In this document: positions 1 through 7,001 of the stretch, piece by piece | Numbering within the stretch: position 1 is the first letter of the stretch | Layout: each line of letters begins with the position of its first letter | Assembly (NCBI GenBank): GCA_002170915.1 | Contig: NHHQ01000010.1 | Span: 1-26,063, forward strand | Direction of reading: 5' to 3' | DNA length: 26,063 nucleotides | Origin: Rhodospirillaceae bacterium TMED167 | Lineage (GTDB): Bacteria; Pseudomonadota; Alphaproteobacteria; Rhodospirillales_A; UBA2165 | Position numbers and translations under genes: made by a program | The notes under the pieces: model-generated | Told to the model about the DNA's origin: nothing | Database searches by the model: none | What the model saw: the letters and a program-made list of their open reading frames with translations, nothing else

Positions 1-2
1 CC

Positions 3-77
3 TTCGATACGTTAAGCGATGCTTATACCGGCGGTGGCCGCTTCCACCGAGATCCCAACAAACTTCTCCCTCACTAA
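3..77 (+). CDS. istA: C-terminal end of IS21-family transposase IstA (partial)
   Basis: An open frame runs in from the left edge and ends at a TAA 14 bases before the istB start; its last residues are RFHRDPNKLLPH. In IS21 elements istA (the DDE transposase) lies immediately upstream of istB in the same direction, so position is the main argument. Only about 24 codons are visible and no catalytic residue can be checked. Confidence 0.55.
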   Translation, partial: FDTLSDAYTGGGRFHRDPNKLLPH

Positions 78-91
78 AACAAGGAAAAAGC

Positions 92-865
92 ATGATCAAC
101 CCGATCCCCGAACTCACGCCATTACTGAAACAACTGCGCCTCTCTGGTATGACGGACTCATTAACGATGCGTAATCGTGAGGCCATTGAACATCAACTCA
201 GTTATCCCGACTTCCTGGCTTTACTGGTGCAGGACGAAGTGGCAAGGCGTGATCAGAAAAAGTATGCCACACGTCTGCGACGTGCCGGCTTTAGGAGCAA
301 TAAAACCCTGGAAAGCTTCGATCTGAATGCTAATCCCAATTTGAACCGCGCCTATATCAATGAACTGGCTGATTGCCGGTTTATTGATGAACATGTGGCG
401 GTGCTGCTCGCAGGCCCGTGCGGCACGGGCAAAAGCCATCTGGCACAAGCCATCGGGCATTGTGCTGTACAAAAAGGCATAGATGTCTTGTTCTTCACTC
501 AGGCAAAACTGCTTGCGAACTTGCATGCAGCCAGAGCCACGAATACCTATGAGAAACGCTTCCAGACGTTAGCTAAAGTAGACCTACTCATCATTGATGA
601 CTTCGGTTTAAAGCCTCTTAAATCCCCTCAGGATGAAGACTTCCACGACTTAATCGATGAACGATATGAACAAAAATCTACAATCATCACCAGCAACCTG
701 GACTTCAGCGAATGGGGTCAGGCATTCCCAAATAAACTGCTTGGTGCTGCCACGCTCGATCGGCTCAGACACAATGCCTATCGATTGGTTTTAGAGGGCG
801 AAAGCTATCGCAAATTACGTGAGAACAAAGATCAGACTGGACGAGGAGAAAAAAGCAAGAAATAA
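92..865 (+). CDS. istB: IS21-family transposition helper ATPase IstB
   Basis: The 257-aa protein has the size and domain plan of IstB/DnaC-like AAA+ ATPases. The N-terminal helical IS21-binding region (about residues 1-95) is followed by a Walker A motif GPCGTGKS at 108-115 and a Walker B DLLIIDD at 164-170. IstB assembles on DNA with ATP and directs the IstA transposase to its target. The start follows an AGGAAAAAG ribosome site. It sits directly after the istA end and runs toward the right end of the element. The ORF is intact, so this half of the IS looks functional. Confidence 0.93.
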   Translation: MINPIPELTPLLKQLRLSGMTDSLTMRNREAIEHQLSYPDFLALLVQDEVARRDQKKYATRLRRAGFRSNKTLESFDLNANPNLNRAYINELADCRFIDEHVAVLLAGPCGTGKSHLAQAIGHCAVQKGIDVLFFTQAKLLANLHAARATNTYEKRFQTLAKVDLLIIDDFGLKPLKSPQDEDFHDLIDERYEQKSTIITSNLDFSEWGQAFPNKLLGAATLDRLRHNAYRLVLEGESYRKLRENKDQTGRGEKSKK

Positions 866-1423
866 TCCCCCTGTTTGAGGGCGAAAATGACGGTTTAAAG
901 TGGATCCATTACGCCGCAAATGGGTGGATCTATTAGGGTGCCAATCGACATTACCCGTGTAATCATCTTTGGGAAGCGGCGACAAGCCTGCCTCCTCCAT
1001 CAAATTCTGATACACCAATACGGTTGCATTATTGTTGGCCATCTTCGGGTGCTTTGCTATCCAGTTAAGAAGACTCCTCGCCATCACCGTGTCTAGCATC
1101 GCCGGCGTTTCAATGCGCTTTTTATCACGCGTGATAAACACAATACCTGTTTGAACCGCTAACTGAGTCAGTTGCGCCTCGGTGAAACCAGAGAGTTCAA
1201 ATTTCAAATCATGAACGCCGTACTTACACATCCAATACGCACCACGCGCTTCTATCCAGCGAATGCAGGCGCTATCCCAACGCGCTGCACCTCTAGCAGT
1301 ATTGCTCACTAGCAGAAGTTCGCCGCAAGGATGAACTAACAAAAAGAACGCCTCAGAGCCAACACGATGCACGAATGCCACTCTATTTTTCCATGGCGTA
1401 TTTAATTTCAGCGGTGCCGTCAT
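815..1423 (-). pseudogene. Unknown gene truncated at its 3' end by the IS21 insertion
   Basis: The frame starts at 1423 and overlaps the stop of the upstream gene by ATGA. Its own sequence ends near 951; codons beyond that lie in IS21 terminal DNA, so the last ~45 residues (from about VDWHPNRSTH on, Ser- and Phe-rich at the end) are IS-derived. The native part (about 157 residues) includes the stretches FFLLVHPCGELLLVSNTARG and GIVFITRDKKR, which I cannot assign to a family. It is the third gene of a leftward cluster. Whether the hybrid protein is stable or active cannot be judged. Confidence 0.65.
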
Positions 1424-1671
1424 AGGGTATGTTGCCAGAATTTCGATAATTCAAAGGGCTCACCCGTATAGGTATCCACCAGCTTACCGTCGTCCGTAAC
1501 AGACACAAAATATGGCACTTTTACGCCGGAGCTTTTCTTTTCAATCAGCGACACATGACTCCCCTTATAATCATTGGCAAGCGCCTTAGCCAAACGCCCT
1601 TCGCATGAAAAAGCAAGCTGCGTATAATTTACGCGCAGTATGATAGTTTTATCTTCGTTAACTGGCCTCAT
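1420..1671 (-). CDS. Hypothetical protein, 83 aa
   Basis: The chosen ATG at 1671 has an AAGGAG ribosome site five bases upstream; the alternative GTG at 1677 lies inside that site. The protein is soluble and mixed-charge, with a predicted beta-rich middle (VPYFVSVTDDGKLVDTYTG). No family is recognised. Its stop overlaps the start of the next gene by four bases, so the two were probably co-translated before the IS insertion broke the downstream gene. Confidence 0.6.
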   Translation of the reverse strand: MRPVNEDKTIILRVNYTQLAFSCEGRLAKALANDYKGSHVSLIEKKSSGVKVPYFVSVTDDGKLVDTYTGEPFELSKFWQHTL

Positions 1672-1693
1672 AAACACTCCTTGAGCAGCAATA

Positions 1694-1861
1694 TCAGGCA
1701 GAAGCTGAGTCGTTATTAAGCGTCACTGGTGTCGATGCAGGACGATACTTTTTACATAACACAGACAGCGCCCTATCCATTGATTCATCCCACATATCAT
1801 CCGTGCTTTGCGCCATTTTTATCAGTGTGATCAAATCATTTTTATCGACTGAAACTTGCAT
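1694..1861 (-). CDS. Small hypothetical protein, 55 aa
   Basis: Reading from the ATG at 1861 gives MQVSVDKNDLITLIKMAQ... ending ...NNDSASA and TGA at 1694. A GGAGAG ribosome site lies upstream. It is 22 bases ahead of the 83-aa gene in the same direction, so it looks like the first gene of a three-gene leftward operon. The N-terminal half is predicted amphipathic helix and the C-terminal tail is Ser/Thr/Asn-rich. No function can be assigned. Confidence 0.5.
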   Translation of the reverse strand: MQVSVDKNDLITLIKMAQSTDDMWDESMDRALSVLCKKYRPASTPVTLNNDSASA

Positions 1862-2246
1862 GACAACTCTCCACGGAAGATTAGAAATAACCCCTCTGTC
1901 GCCACTGGCGGGGATACCAGCCTATAAACACGGTTAAAATGATGAAGGCTTGCACATTCAGCTTATCCAACGTCCATCGCCATAAGGAACAAATGACTCA
2001 AGCGGTACGTTTGGGGCCACGCATGTGCCAGACGCAACTCTTAACTACACGATTACTTTACCTACATTGGTAATGTTCGCTATAAAACGGGAAATTAATA
2101 GTAGTGATTAAAGCCGTCCATAAAGGACATTGATTGGCATCAGCAAGCGCTTCTACATTCGCTACATCATAGCCAATGGATAAGCACTAGTTTTCGCATA
2201 GACACAGTGATTTTCGTCACTCTAAAGGCAGAACGACGTCAGACAA
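1862..2246. other. Non-coding gap, 385 bp
   Basis: This gap separates the 55-aa gene from the 124-aa gene, both leftward. It must contain the promoter of the downstream cluster, but I find no convincing -35/-10 pair. A short inverted repeat, AGTGA-TTTTCG-TCACT, lies near 2206-2221 just after the 124-aa gene and has no U-run on either strand. Nothing else is evident. Confidence 0.4.
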
Positions 2247-2621
2247 TTAGTCCCTGTGCTGTGCGAGCAGCCTTTTACGCCAATACGCTTCAGTCGCAAT
2301 CCCCTCCACGACTGGCGTTTCTATGTCGTAATAACGTTCCAGCCAACGTAGGATGTTCGGGATGTCGGAGAGTGAGCGTTTTGCCTGTTTCATATATGTA
2401 TTCAAAATGGAATATATCTGTTTCTCTGTCGCTTGCAGACCGCGTATTGAATCCAACCATGGCGAAAAACCATTTGAGGCAATACTATAAGACTTGAACT
2501 CTTCGAAAGATGGCGGGGTAATATCCGCTTTTTTGTAAAGTAACACCTTGTCCTTAAATATCGCTCGCATAAACGCATTATAAGAAACAAAACTTTTTAC
2601 TGTGTCGTCAGTATTAGACAT
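2247..2621 (-). CDS. Hypothetical protein, 124 aa
   Basis: The ATG at 2621 follows GGGGAT a few bases upstream. The protein is soluble, Tyr/Lys-rich and predicted mostly helical (for example KQIYSILNTYMKQAKRSL). The opposite-strand frame in this interval has low-quality composition and is treated as a shadow. No family is recognised. Its leader contains a rho-independent terminator about 75-95 bases upstream of the start, which may attenuate it. Base composition matches the AT-richer left part of the window, not the tra genes. Confidence 0.55.
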   Translation of the reverse strand: MSNTDDTVKSFVSYNAFMRAIFKDKVLLYKKADITPPSFEEFKSYSIASNGFSPWLDSIRGLQATEKQIYSILNTYMKQAKRSLSDIPNILRWLERYYDIETPVVEGIATEAYWRKRLLAQHRD

Positions 2622-2691
2622 GGTTATCCCCAGCGGTTGTTTTAACTGAGATTATTCTTACATCTTGGCTTTTTAGCGCTACAAAATAGCC

Positions 2692-2716
2692 AAAAAAACC
2701 CGGCAAAAGCGCCGGG
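2692..2716 (-). terminator. Rho-independent terminator, leftward
   Basis: The 6-bp GC stem CCCGGC (2699-2704) and GCCGGG (2711-2716) has a 6-base loop. On the minus strand it is followed by seven U residues (A-run 2692-2698). It ends transcripts moving left from the 2717-3060 region, upstream of the 124-aa gene, although no leftward gene is visible there. Confidence 0.8.
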
Positions 2717-2776
2717 TAAAGGGTTGGGAACACATGTATTTGGAGTGTTAGGTAAAAGATACCAAGATGTGAACTA

Positions 2777-2806
2777 CCCACTTTAATTCAAGGAATTTAA
2801 AGTGGG
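2777..2806. repeat. Perfect 10-bp inverted repeat
   Basis: CCCACTTTAA at 2777-2786 and TTAAAGTGGG at 2797-2806 are exact complements around a 10-base centre that can itself pair (TTC with GAA). It lies between the leftward terminator and the promoter of the tRNA-like element. It could be an operator or an RNA hairpin; it has no U-run on the plus strand. Confidence 0.7.
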
Positions 2807-2847
2807 CATCAGTGGTCTAGGCCACCTCATTTTTTTATGCTTCCTTC

Positions 2848-2876
2848 TTTACAGTATCATGATATGATGCTATAAA
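2848..2876 (+). promoter_or_regulatory. Sigma70-type promoter of the tRNA-like RNA
   Basis: A -35 TTTACA at 2848-2853 and a -10 TATAAA at 2871-2876 are separated by exactly 17 bases, close to consensus. The expected start near 2883 would give a leader of about 40 bases before the tRNA-like fold at 2923. The next protein start is 210 bases downstream, so the stable RNA is the natural product, with possible read-through into the gene at 3086. Confidence 0.65.
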
Positions 2877-2922
2877 ATGACGTGCAGGCAGAGTCTGCGC
2901 TATCCCTCTGCTTATTCGCATG

Positions 2923-3045
2923 GGTTCTGTAGCTCAGTTTGGTAGAGCGCTACGCCGCTACTGAGGTGGTTGCAAACACCGAAGTTATGATTTCGCGATA
3001 AAGGCTATATGGGGTCGGTCGCTGGTTCAAATCCAGTCAGAATCC
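2923..3045 (+). ncRNA. tRNA-like element with an abnormal central region
   Basis: The ends fold like a tRNA. The acceptor strands GGTTCTG (2923-2929) and CAGAATC (3038-3044) form seven pairs with one G-U. The T8-A9 bases and a D arm GCTC/GAGC (2932-2935, 2945-2948) with a GG-containing loop follow. A T arm GCTGG-TTCAAAT-CCAGT (3021-3037) has a canonical TTCAAAT loop. Between the D and T arms lie 72 bases instead of the usual 21-45. No standard anticodon arm with U33 is present; the best alternative is a wobble-rich 5-bp stem around 2954-2970 with loop TACTGAG. CCA is not encoded and the discriminator would be C. A translating tRNA is unlikely; a tRNA mimic, decoy or degenerate tRNA fits better. 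Confidence 0.6.
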
Positions 3046-3055
3046 AGTCGAATGA
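3024..3055 (+). repeat. Short tandem repeat across the tRNA-like 3' end
   Basis: The 9-mer AATCCAGTC occurs twice, 11 bases apart (about 3030-3038 and 3041-3049). The first copy is in the T arm and the second overlaps the acceptor strand and runs beyond the 3' end. Such duplications sometimes mark attachment sites at tRNA ends, but two adjacent short copies alone do not show this. Confidence 0.5.
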
Positions 3056-3085
3056 GCAGTTTTGAATATGACAAAAGGGTGTGAG

Positions 3086-3451
3086 ATGTCCGAACAGAAC
3101 AAAGAAACAGCCGTATTCTGGGTGCTTTGGGGTATAGGCCCCGTATGCGCCATGCTGGCCGTGGCTGCCAGCGGATGGCCGCAAATGCTGGGAGAGGGGT
3201 ATCTGTCTTTCATGGCCTTACTGAACGCTGCCCTGGCCGTGGCCGCCGTGAACTCATCACGGCTACGCGACAAGCTGGCGCAAGCGCGTGTGGCGCGAAG
3301 AACACCTCCACTGATCGAGTGGGCGAGCATTGGTATTTCGATCCTGGTCGGCATCGCGCTGGGGAACCTCGTCCTGATAGTCTGCCCGGTCGTGTATGGT
3401 TTGTTGAAACACCGGTTTGAGCATCTCTATGTTCAACCATCGGAAAGCTAA
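3086..3451 (+). CDS. Small membrane protein, 121 aa
   Basis: The ATG at 3086 (MSEQNKETAVF...) is preferred over upstream TTG/ATG codons because GGGTGTGAG lies just upstream. Three hydrophobic segments are visible at about residues 10-29, 39-55 and 80-106, with a basic loop between the last two (RLRDKLAQARVARR), so it is an inner-membrane protein. No family is recognised. It is the first of five closely spaced rightward genes, 12 bases ahead of the next start. The group begins just after the tRNA-like element and may be read from the same promoter. Confidence 0.6.
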   Translation: MSEQNKETAVFWVLWGIGPVCAMLAVAASGWPQMLGEGYLSFMALLNAALAVAAVNSSRLRDKLAQARVARRTPPLIEWASIGISILVGIALGNLVLIVCPVVYGLLKHRFEHLYVQPSES

Positions 3452-3463
3452 GAGGTGGTTTCT

Positions 3464-3886
3464 ATGTTGATACGAAACGGCGAACGGCTCTCCTTTGGTC
3501 AGATTCTAACAAGCCTATGTATGGGGATAGGGGTTGTCTCGGGAGCCATGCTGCTGTTCGCGGTTGCAATGGTCATTACCGAGTCTTTTGCCAGAGCTAT
3601 CACTGGAGCCTCGTTTGAGGATATGCCGGAGTTCATGGAGCTGCTGAAGCACCTGGCAGTCATCCTCTCGTTCGCGATAGGCAGCAAGTATGCAGCTCGC
3701 GGCCTTGGTGCCGGAATTTCCGCATGGGCACTTTGGGCTGGAGTGCTGGTGGCCGTAGACTCAACGCTAGGTTGGATCCTGGGTATGACCTTTGAGTGGG
3801 AAGACGTTGCTATCATCGTAGGAACCTCTGGTATCGTATTCGGTGCAGAATGGATTTTCAGGAAAGCGGAAAGGGGCAAAGCCTGA
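3464..3886 (+). CDS. Small membrane protein, 140 aa
   Basis: The start at 3464 follows an AAGAGGTGG ribosome site; the GTG at 3455 lies within it. Hydrophobic stretches at about residues 15-40, 62-78, 82-100 and 115-133 suggest four membrane spans, with an acidic loop at 51-60 (FEDMPEFMEL) and a basic tail. It follows another small membrane protein, and the two may work together. No family is recognised. The next gene begins one base after its stop codon, so translation is probably coupled. Confidence 0.6.
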   Translation: MLIRNGERLSFGQILTSLCMGIGVVSGAMLLFAVAMVITESFARAITGASFEDMPEFMELLKHLAVILSFAIGSKYAARGLGAGISAWALWAGVLVAVDSTLGWILGMTFEWEDVAIIVGTSGIVFGAEWIFRKAERGKA

Positions 3887-3887
3887 A

Positions 3888-4268
3888 ATGAAGAACCAAT
3901 TTGCGGTGAGAAAGCCCTGTGCGAACTGCCCGTTTAGAAAGGATGACAAGGCTATCAGCCTCCAGCCGGGGCGACGCGAGCAAATAATCGAAGATCTTCT
4001 GTCAGGTAAGGACTCGACATTCCACTGCCACAAAACCGTCTATCGCAGCGATGGCCGCAATCACGACGAGGACGGAAACTATCAGCCGGTTGATGTGAGC
4101 CACTGCCCTGGCGCTGCTGCTGTAGCAAGAAAGTTCGGTCGGGACACAGTAATGGTTCAGGTAGCCAGCCGCCTCGGAGCAATCGGGCATGACCATTACG
4201 ATGAGGCCCTTGAGCAAACCCTCGAACCAGAAGACCTCAACATCGACACAAAACGGGCAAGAATTTAA
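3888..4268 (+). CDS. DUF6283 family protein, 126 aa
   Basis: The N-terminus has the signature of small proteins grouped as DUF6283: KPCANCPFRKD with Cys11 and Cys14, then FHCHK (His46, Cys47, His48) and SHCPGAA (Cys73). The Cys/His pattern suggests metal or iron-sulfur binding, but the function of the family is unknown to me. The ATG at 3888 is chosen because it starts one base after the upstream stop and places the CxxC motif in its usual N-terminal position; a longer in-frame start at 3843 would overlap the membrane-protein gene. Members occur in phages and mobile elements. Confidence 0.7.
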   Translation: MKNQFAVRKPCANCPFRKDDKAISLQPGRREQIIEDLLSGKDSTFHCHKTVYRSDGRNHDEDGNYQPVDVSHCPGAAAVARKFGRDTVMVQVASRLGAIGHDHYDEALEQTLEPEDLNIDTKRARI

Positions 4269-4307
4269 CTCCAAGACCATCCAACTGAGCATCAACGAGG
4301 TGCAACC

Positions 4308-4577
4308 ATGTCAGATGTCGAATTCAATCAAGCCAACAGCAATGAACTATCTATGAGGCAAGGGACGGTAGTGTTCGTCGTTTGCTACGTGGCACTCCTG
4401 GCATTCTTCCACGCCTGCTGGAAAGACCAGCTTGGACAGCCATTCTTCTCGGCAACTCCCCTCGAAAACATAACGACGCTCCTGGTGGCAGTGATACCCG
4501 GCGCGATGCTCCTCTGCGGCTTTACGATTGAGCTATGGGTGAAAGCCACCACTCGAAGGAAGGTGGGTCACGCATAA
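4308..4577 (+). CDS. Small membrane protein, 89 aa
   Basis: The start follows GAGGTG a few bases upstream. Two hydrophobic spans are visible at about residues 19-37 and 56-79, with a basic tail (KATTRRKVGHA) that predicts cytoplasmic ends. The stop TAA shares its last A with the ATG of the next gene (TAATG), so the pair is probably translationally coupled. No family is recognised. Confidence 0.6.
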   Translation: MSDVEFNQANSNELSMRQGTVVFVVCYVALLAFFHACWKDQLGQPFFSATPLENITTLLVAVIPGAMLLCGFTIELWVKATTRRKVGHA

Positions 4578-5317
4578 TGGGGGTGAAGCCGTACAAGCCG
4601 GGAGAACACCCGGCAGGATTTGTTGGGTTTCGTGTGACGGTCGCCTACGGTGACAACTACCACCAGCGATACTTCAGCACAGTCGCGGCAGAAAGCCAGA
4701 CGGACGATGACCCGTACTTTCGTTACCAGCGGCTGAGTGCTGAAAAGCAGGATGTTGAATGGCAGTTGGAAAGTTTGCGCTATCAGTACCAGCGATTCGT
4801 CACACAGAATCACCCAACAACCAAGCCAGAGCGCGGAGTCGGGGTCCACTGCATCACCGCATCTTTCTTCCTCGATAGGAGAAAGACCTGGCAGGCCGGG
4901 TTCACGGTGTCGCGGGATCAAAATGAAAAGGGACGCCGGAAGCCGAGCAAACGATTCACGTTCTGCACGAGGCCCTTCTCGCAGGTCTGGAGAGATGTCG
5001 TTTACTTCTGGGCAGATGAGCACGGGATTGAATCGTCTGACCGGGACCGCGTTCTTGCGTCACCTCCGGATCCTGAGCAGTTCAAGCGGCTGCGAAGGCG
5101 TATGAATGAGCATGATGGCTACGAAATCCCCGTAGAGGCCCTGTCAGCCGTTTTCGCGGAGCAACGGGCCGAGATTGCCCGTAAGCGCTCTCTTCAGAAA
5201 GCGAAGGAGATGAAACTCGCTGCGGGGGCGCTGAATCCACCAGATGACCATATCCAGGCAGAGATGGCTGCGTGGTTTGAGCGGGAAAAGGGAATGCTGG
5301 CGGAAAGTGAAAACTAA
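4577..5317 (+). CDS. Hypothetical protein, 246 aa, possibly AP2-like DNA binding
   Basis: The start at 4577 overlaps the upstream stop (TAATG) and removes a 43-base overlap that a start at 4535 would require. Two aromatic, beta-strand-like segments, about residues 14-35 (GFRVTVAYGDNYHQRYFST) and 85-125 (ITASFFLDRRKTWQAGFTV), are each followed by a helix. This is reminiscent of AP2-like DNA-binding modules in mobile-element proteins, but the resemblance is weak and is only a suggestion. The C-terminal third is charged helix (about 190-246). It is the last gene of the small rightward cluster. Confidence 0.55.
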   Translation: MGVKPYKPGEHPAGFVGFRVTVAYGDNYHQRYFSTVAAESQTDDDPYFRYQRLSAEKQDVEWQLESLRYQYQRFVTQNHPTTKPERGVGVHCITASFFLDRRKTWQAGFTVSRDQNEKGRRKPSKRFTFCTRPFSQVWRDVVYFWADEHGIESSDRDRVLASPPDPEQFKRLRRRMNEHDGYEIPVEALSAVFAEQRAEIARKRSLQKAKEMKLAAGALNPPDDHIQAEMAAWFEREKGMLAESEN

Positions 5318-5411
5318 TTGCTGACAACCAAACGCAAATGAGATAGGTTGCTAATAGTTCGTAGCTAAGCTGCGCATTTTGATGCTTGATAACTCAGGAT
5401 TAGGAGTATAT

Positions 5412-6659
5412 ATGCGCTTATTGATCGCAGAAAAACCATCTATTGTAAGTACACTGAAGGAGTACGAGCTGCTCTCTCAGGATATTGAAGTCGTCTATAC
5501 CTTTGGCATTGGCCTGTGGCGATACAAGCTGCCAAAATTGTCTTTTCCCAGCATTCCTTTTACATCTCCGCCTTCTTCTCTCCGCCCGCAGCGATTCAAA
5601 CCGAGAAAACTACTTCTGGATGGTTCCGGGAAACCGATTATTTCACTTTCGGATACCCCTACCAAGGAGGAGCACCAGGCAGCGCTCGATCACCTGGTTA
5701 ACTACTTGGCAGACAAAATGCCAAGCTATACGGAGGTTATCTGTGCAGTTGACTGTGACCGCACGGGTTACGGATCGGCCAACCAGCTATTGGAGAGAGT
5801 CGGCGGGGCAGGTGAGACGCCGATTCACTGCTTGTATCTTGTGTCTACGGACAGGAAAACGGTGGAAAAAGCCTGGGCCAAAAGAGCCGATAATAAGTGG
5901 GAGCCAGACTCGCTCGCGCAGCAGTTGGCTGACCAGCAAAACGCGAAGCAGACGTTCGATTACTGGTGGAACGCAAACTCGTCTGTGGTGCTTTCTGAGC
6001 TTTGTAAGTGGACTGGCCTGAAAGCTGAACCGCTAATATCGAAATACGAGCTGATGCTTATTGCGCTAATGGATTCGGAAGATCGCCCGCTGAACGTGGA
6101 TGAAGTGATGCGCCTGATGGATAAATGGCGAGGAACGGGAAAATATAAGCAGGATGGATATATCGGTATTGGCAGCGCCATGTCCAGAATGGCTATATTT
6201 GAAAGCGCCTGTAGGCGTGGTGCCTTGAGCGTCAAGAGCGACGGAGACAAGAAACAGTACGCACTCTCACGCGCCGGGAAAGAGTTCGTTGAGAACCTTC
6301 ACAAAAAGACCTTCGATCCAGACCTCCCCTTTCGCCTGGATAACTGGTGCCGGGGAAGTGACTATGCCGCTATGGCGAAGTACACCAGAACCGTATTTGG
6401 GCGGCAGCTAAGGCATCAGCGCCAAAAGTGGAGCGATGGCACGAAGTTGACTCTGGTGCAGTTGCTTAATGGCAACTGGGGGGAATTCAGCCGGTTCATC
6501 GCAAAAGAGGCAGGTGTCGAGCCAACGAAAGAAAAGGTGAGAGAAGCGTTTGAGATGCTACCAGCGGACGTGCAGGATGTTGCTTTCAAGCATGGTCTGA
6601 GCGATACCGTATTCTGCAACCGGGCGGAAGAAATCTTGCGGGGACGCTTGACTAAGTGA
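5412..6659 (+). CDS. Toprim protein resembling a type IA topoisomerase without the tyrosine region
   Basis: The start at 5412 has GGAG five bases upstream; the longer frame from 5379 lacks one. The 415-aa protein opens like a topoisomerase III, with LLIAEKPS carrying Glu7 and VDCDRTG carrying Asp114 and Asp116, the metal-binding Toprim residues. A later segment around residues 175-200 resembles the ADWLIGMNxSR region of TopB. The stretch IGIGSAMSRMAIFESACRRG followed by LSRAGKEFVENL resembles the TPATRAGII...KG...T...A region. The hole-forming domains and any YPRTD-type catalytic tyrosine motif between them are missing. It therefore cannot cut and rejoin DNA in the standard way; a nuclease, primase-like or regulatory role is possible. 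Confidence 0.65.
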   Translation: MRLLIAEKPSIVSTLKEYELLSQDIEVVYTFGIGLWRYKLPKLSFPSIPFTSPPSSLRPQRFKPRKLLLDGSGKPIISLSDTPTKEEHQAALDHLVNYLADKMPSYTEVICAVDCDRTGYGSANQLLERVGGAGETPIHCLYLVSTDRKTVEKAWAKRADNKWEPDSLAQQLADQQNAKQTFDYWWNANSSVVLSELCKWTGLKAEPLISKYELMLIALMDSEDRPLNVDEVMRLMDKWRGTGKYKQDGYIGIGSAMSRMAIFESACRRGALSVKSDGDKKQYALSRAGKEFVENLHKKTFDPDLPFRLDNWCRGSDYAAMAKYTRTVFGRQLRHQRQKWSDGTKLTLVQLLNGNWGEFSRFIAKEAGVEPTKEKVREAFEMLPADVQDVAFKHGLSDTVFCNRAEEILRGRLTK

Positions 6660-6669
6660 GGAGGGGAAT

Positions 6670-6689
6670 CAGAGCCCGTGAGGGCTCTG
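6670..6689. terminator. Hairpin between convergent genes, possible weak terminator
   Basis: CAGAGCCC and GGGCTCTG form a perfect 8-bp stem with loop GTGA, ten bases after the Toprim stop and just before the 3' end of the leftward operon. Neither strand has a strong U-run after it, so factor-independent termination is uncertain. Confidence 0.5.
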
Positions 6690-6707
6690 CTAAATAGGAT
6701 GGTGGGT

Positions 6708-7001
6708 TTAGGCAGCTTGCTCGTTGTCGATAGGGCGCACCATCCACTGACGCTTTTCGCTTCGACGCTCGGTAGGCAGGTGGTAACGAATGTAACCCTG
6801 CTCTACCAACTCATCGAGTAGCTCATCGAAGTGACAAGCCCCTTGTGAGCATTCCTGGCGAGCTTTTGATATGCCTTTCTGGTCCATCCTTCCATTTTCA
6901 GCCAGAGGAACCAGCGTGGCGAGCAACTCTAACCCTTCCATTGATAGTTGGTCATCCACAAACAGGTGTTCTGCTACTACAGTGAATTCTATCGCTGGCA
7001 T
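6708..7001 (-). CDS. Small possible winged-helix protein, 97 aa
   Basis: The ATG at 7001 overlaps the stop of the upstream gene (TAATG) and has AAGGAG upstream. The order of predicted helices, with DELLDELVEQGYIRYHLPTE near the C-terminus followed by basic residues (RRSEKRQW), is compatible with a winged-helix fold, where such a segment would be the last helix and wing. It is the last gene of the six-gene leftward operon. A regulatory role is inference only, with no close family recognised. Confidence 0.5.
   Translation of the reverse strand: MPAIEFTVVAEHLFVDDQLSMEGLELLATLVPLAENGRMDQKGISKARQECSQGACHFDELLDELVEQGYIRYHLPTERRSEKRQWMVRPIDNEQAA

Larger units (their letters stand above)
1..950 (+). 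mobile_element. IS21-family insertion sequence, right part
   Basis: The element enters from the left edge and contains the istA end and istB. I place its right end at about position 950, where the sequence ends in CGACA; read inward from the other strand this gives a TGT...-type terminus typical of the family. The terminal region has two copies of an 11-base repeat, TGGATCCATTA at 901-911 and TGGATCTATTA at 925-935, matching the multiple terminal transposase-binding repeats of IS21 elements. The left end and target duplication are outside the window, so the boundary is an inference. Confidence 0.75.

Noticed and set aside
2207..2497. Rightward 96-codon frame opposite the 124-aa gene
   Set aside because: No ribosome site and an implausible composition. 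The leftward frame has a better start and fits the direction of its neighbours.
2923..3045. Ordinary tRNA gene carrying a self-splicing intron
   Set aside because: The insertion is far too short for a group I or II intron, and no pair of anticodon-stem halves that would be joined by splicing could be found.
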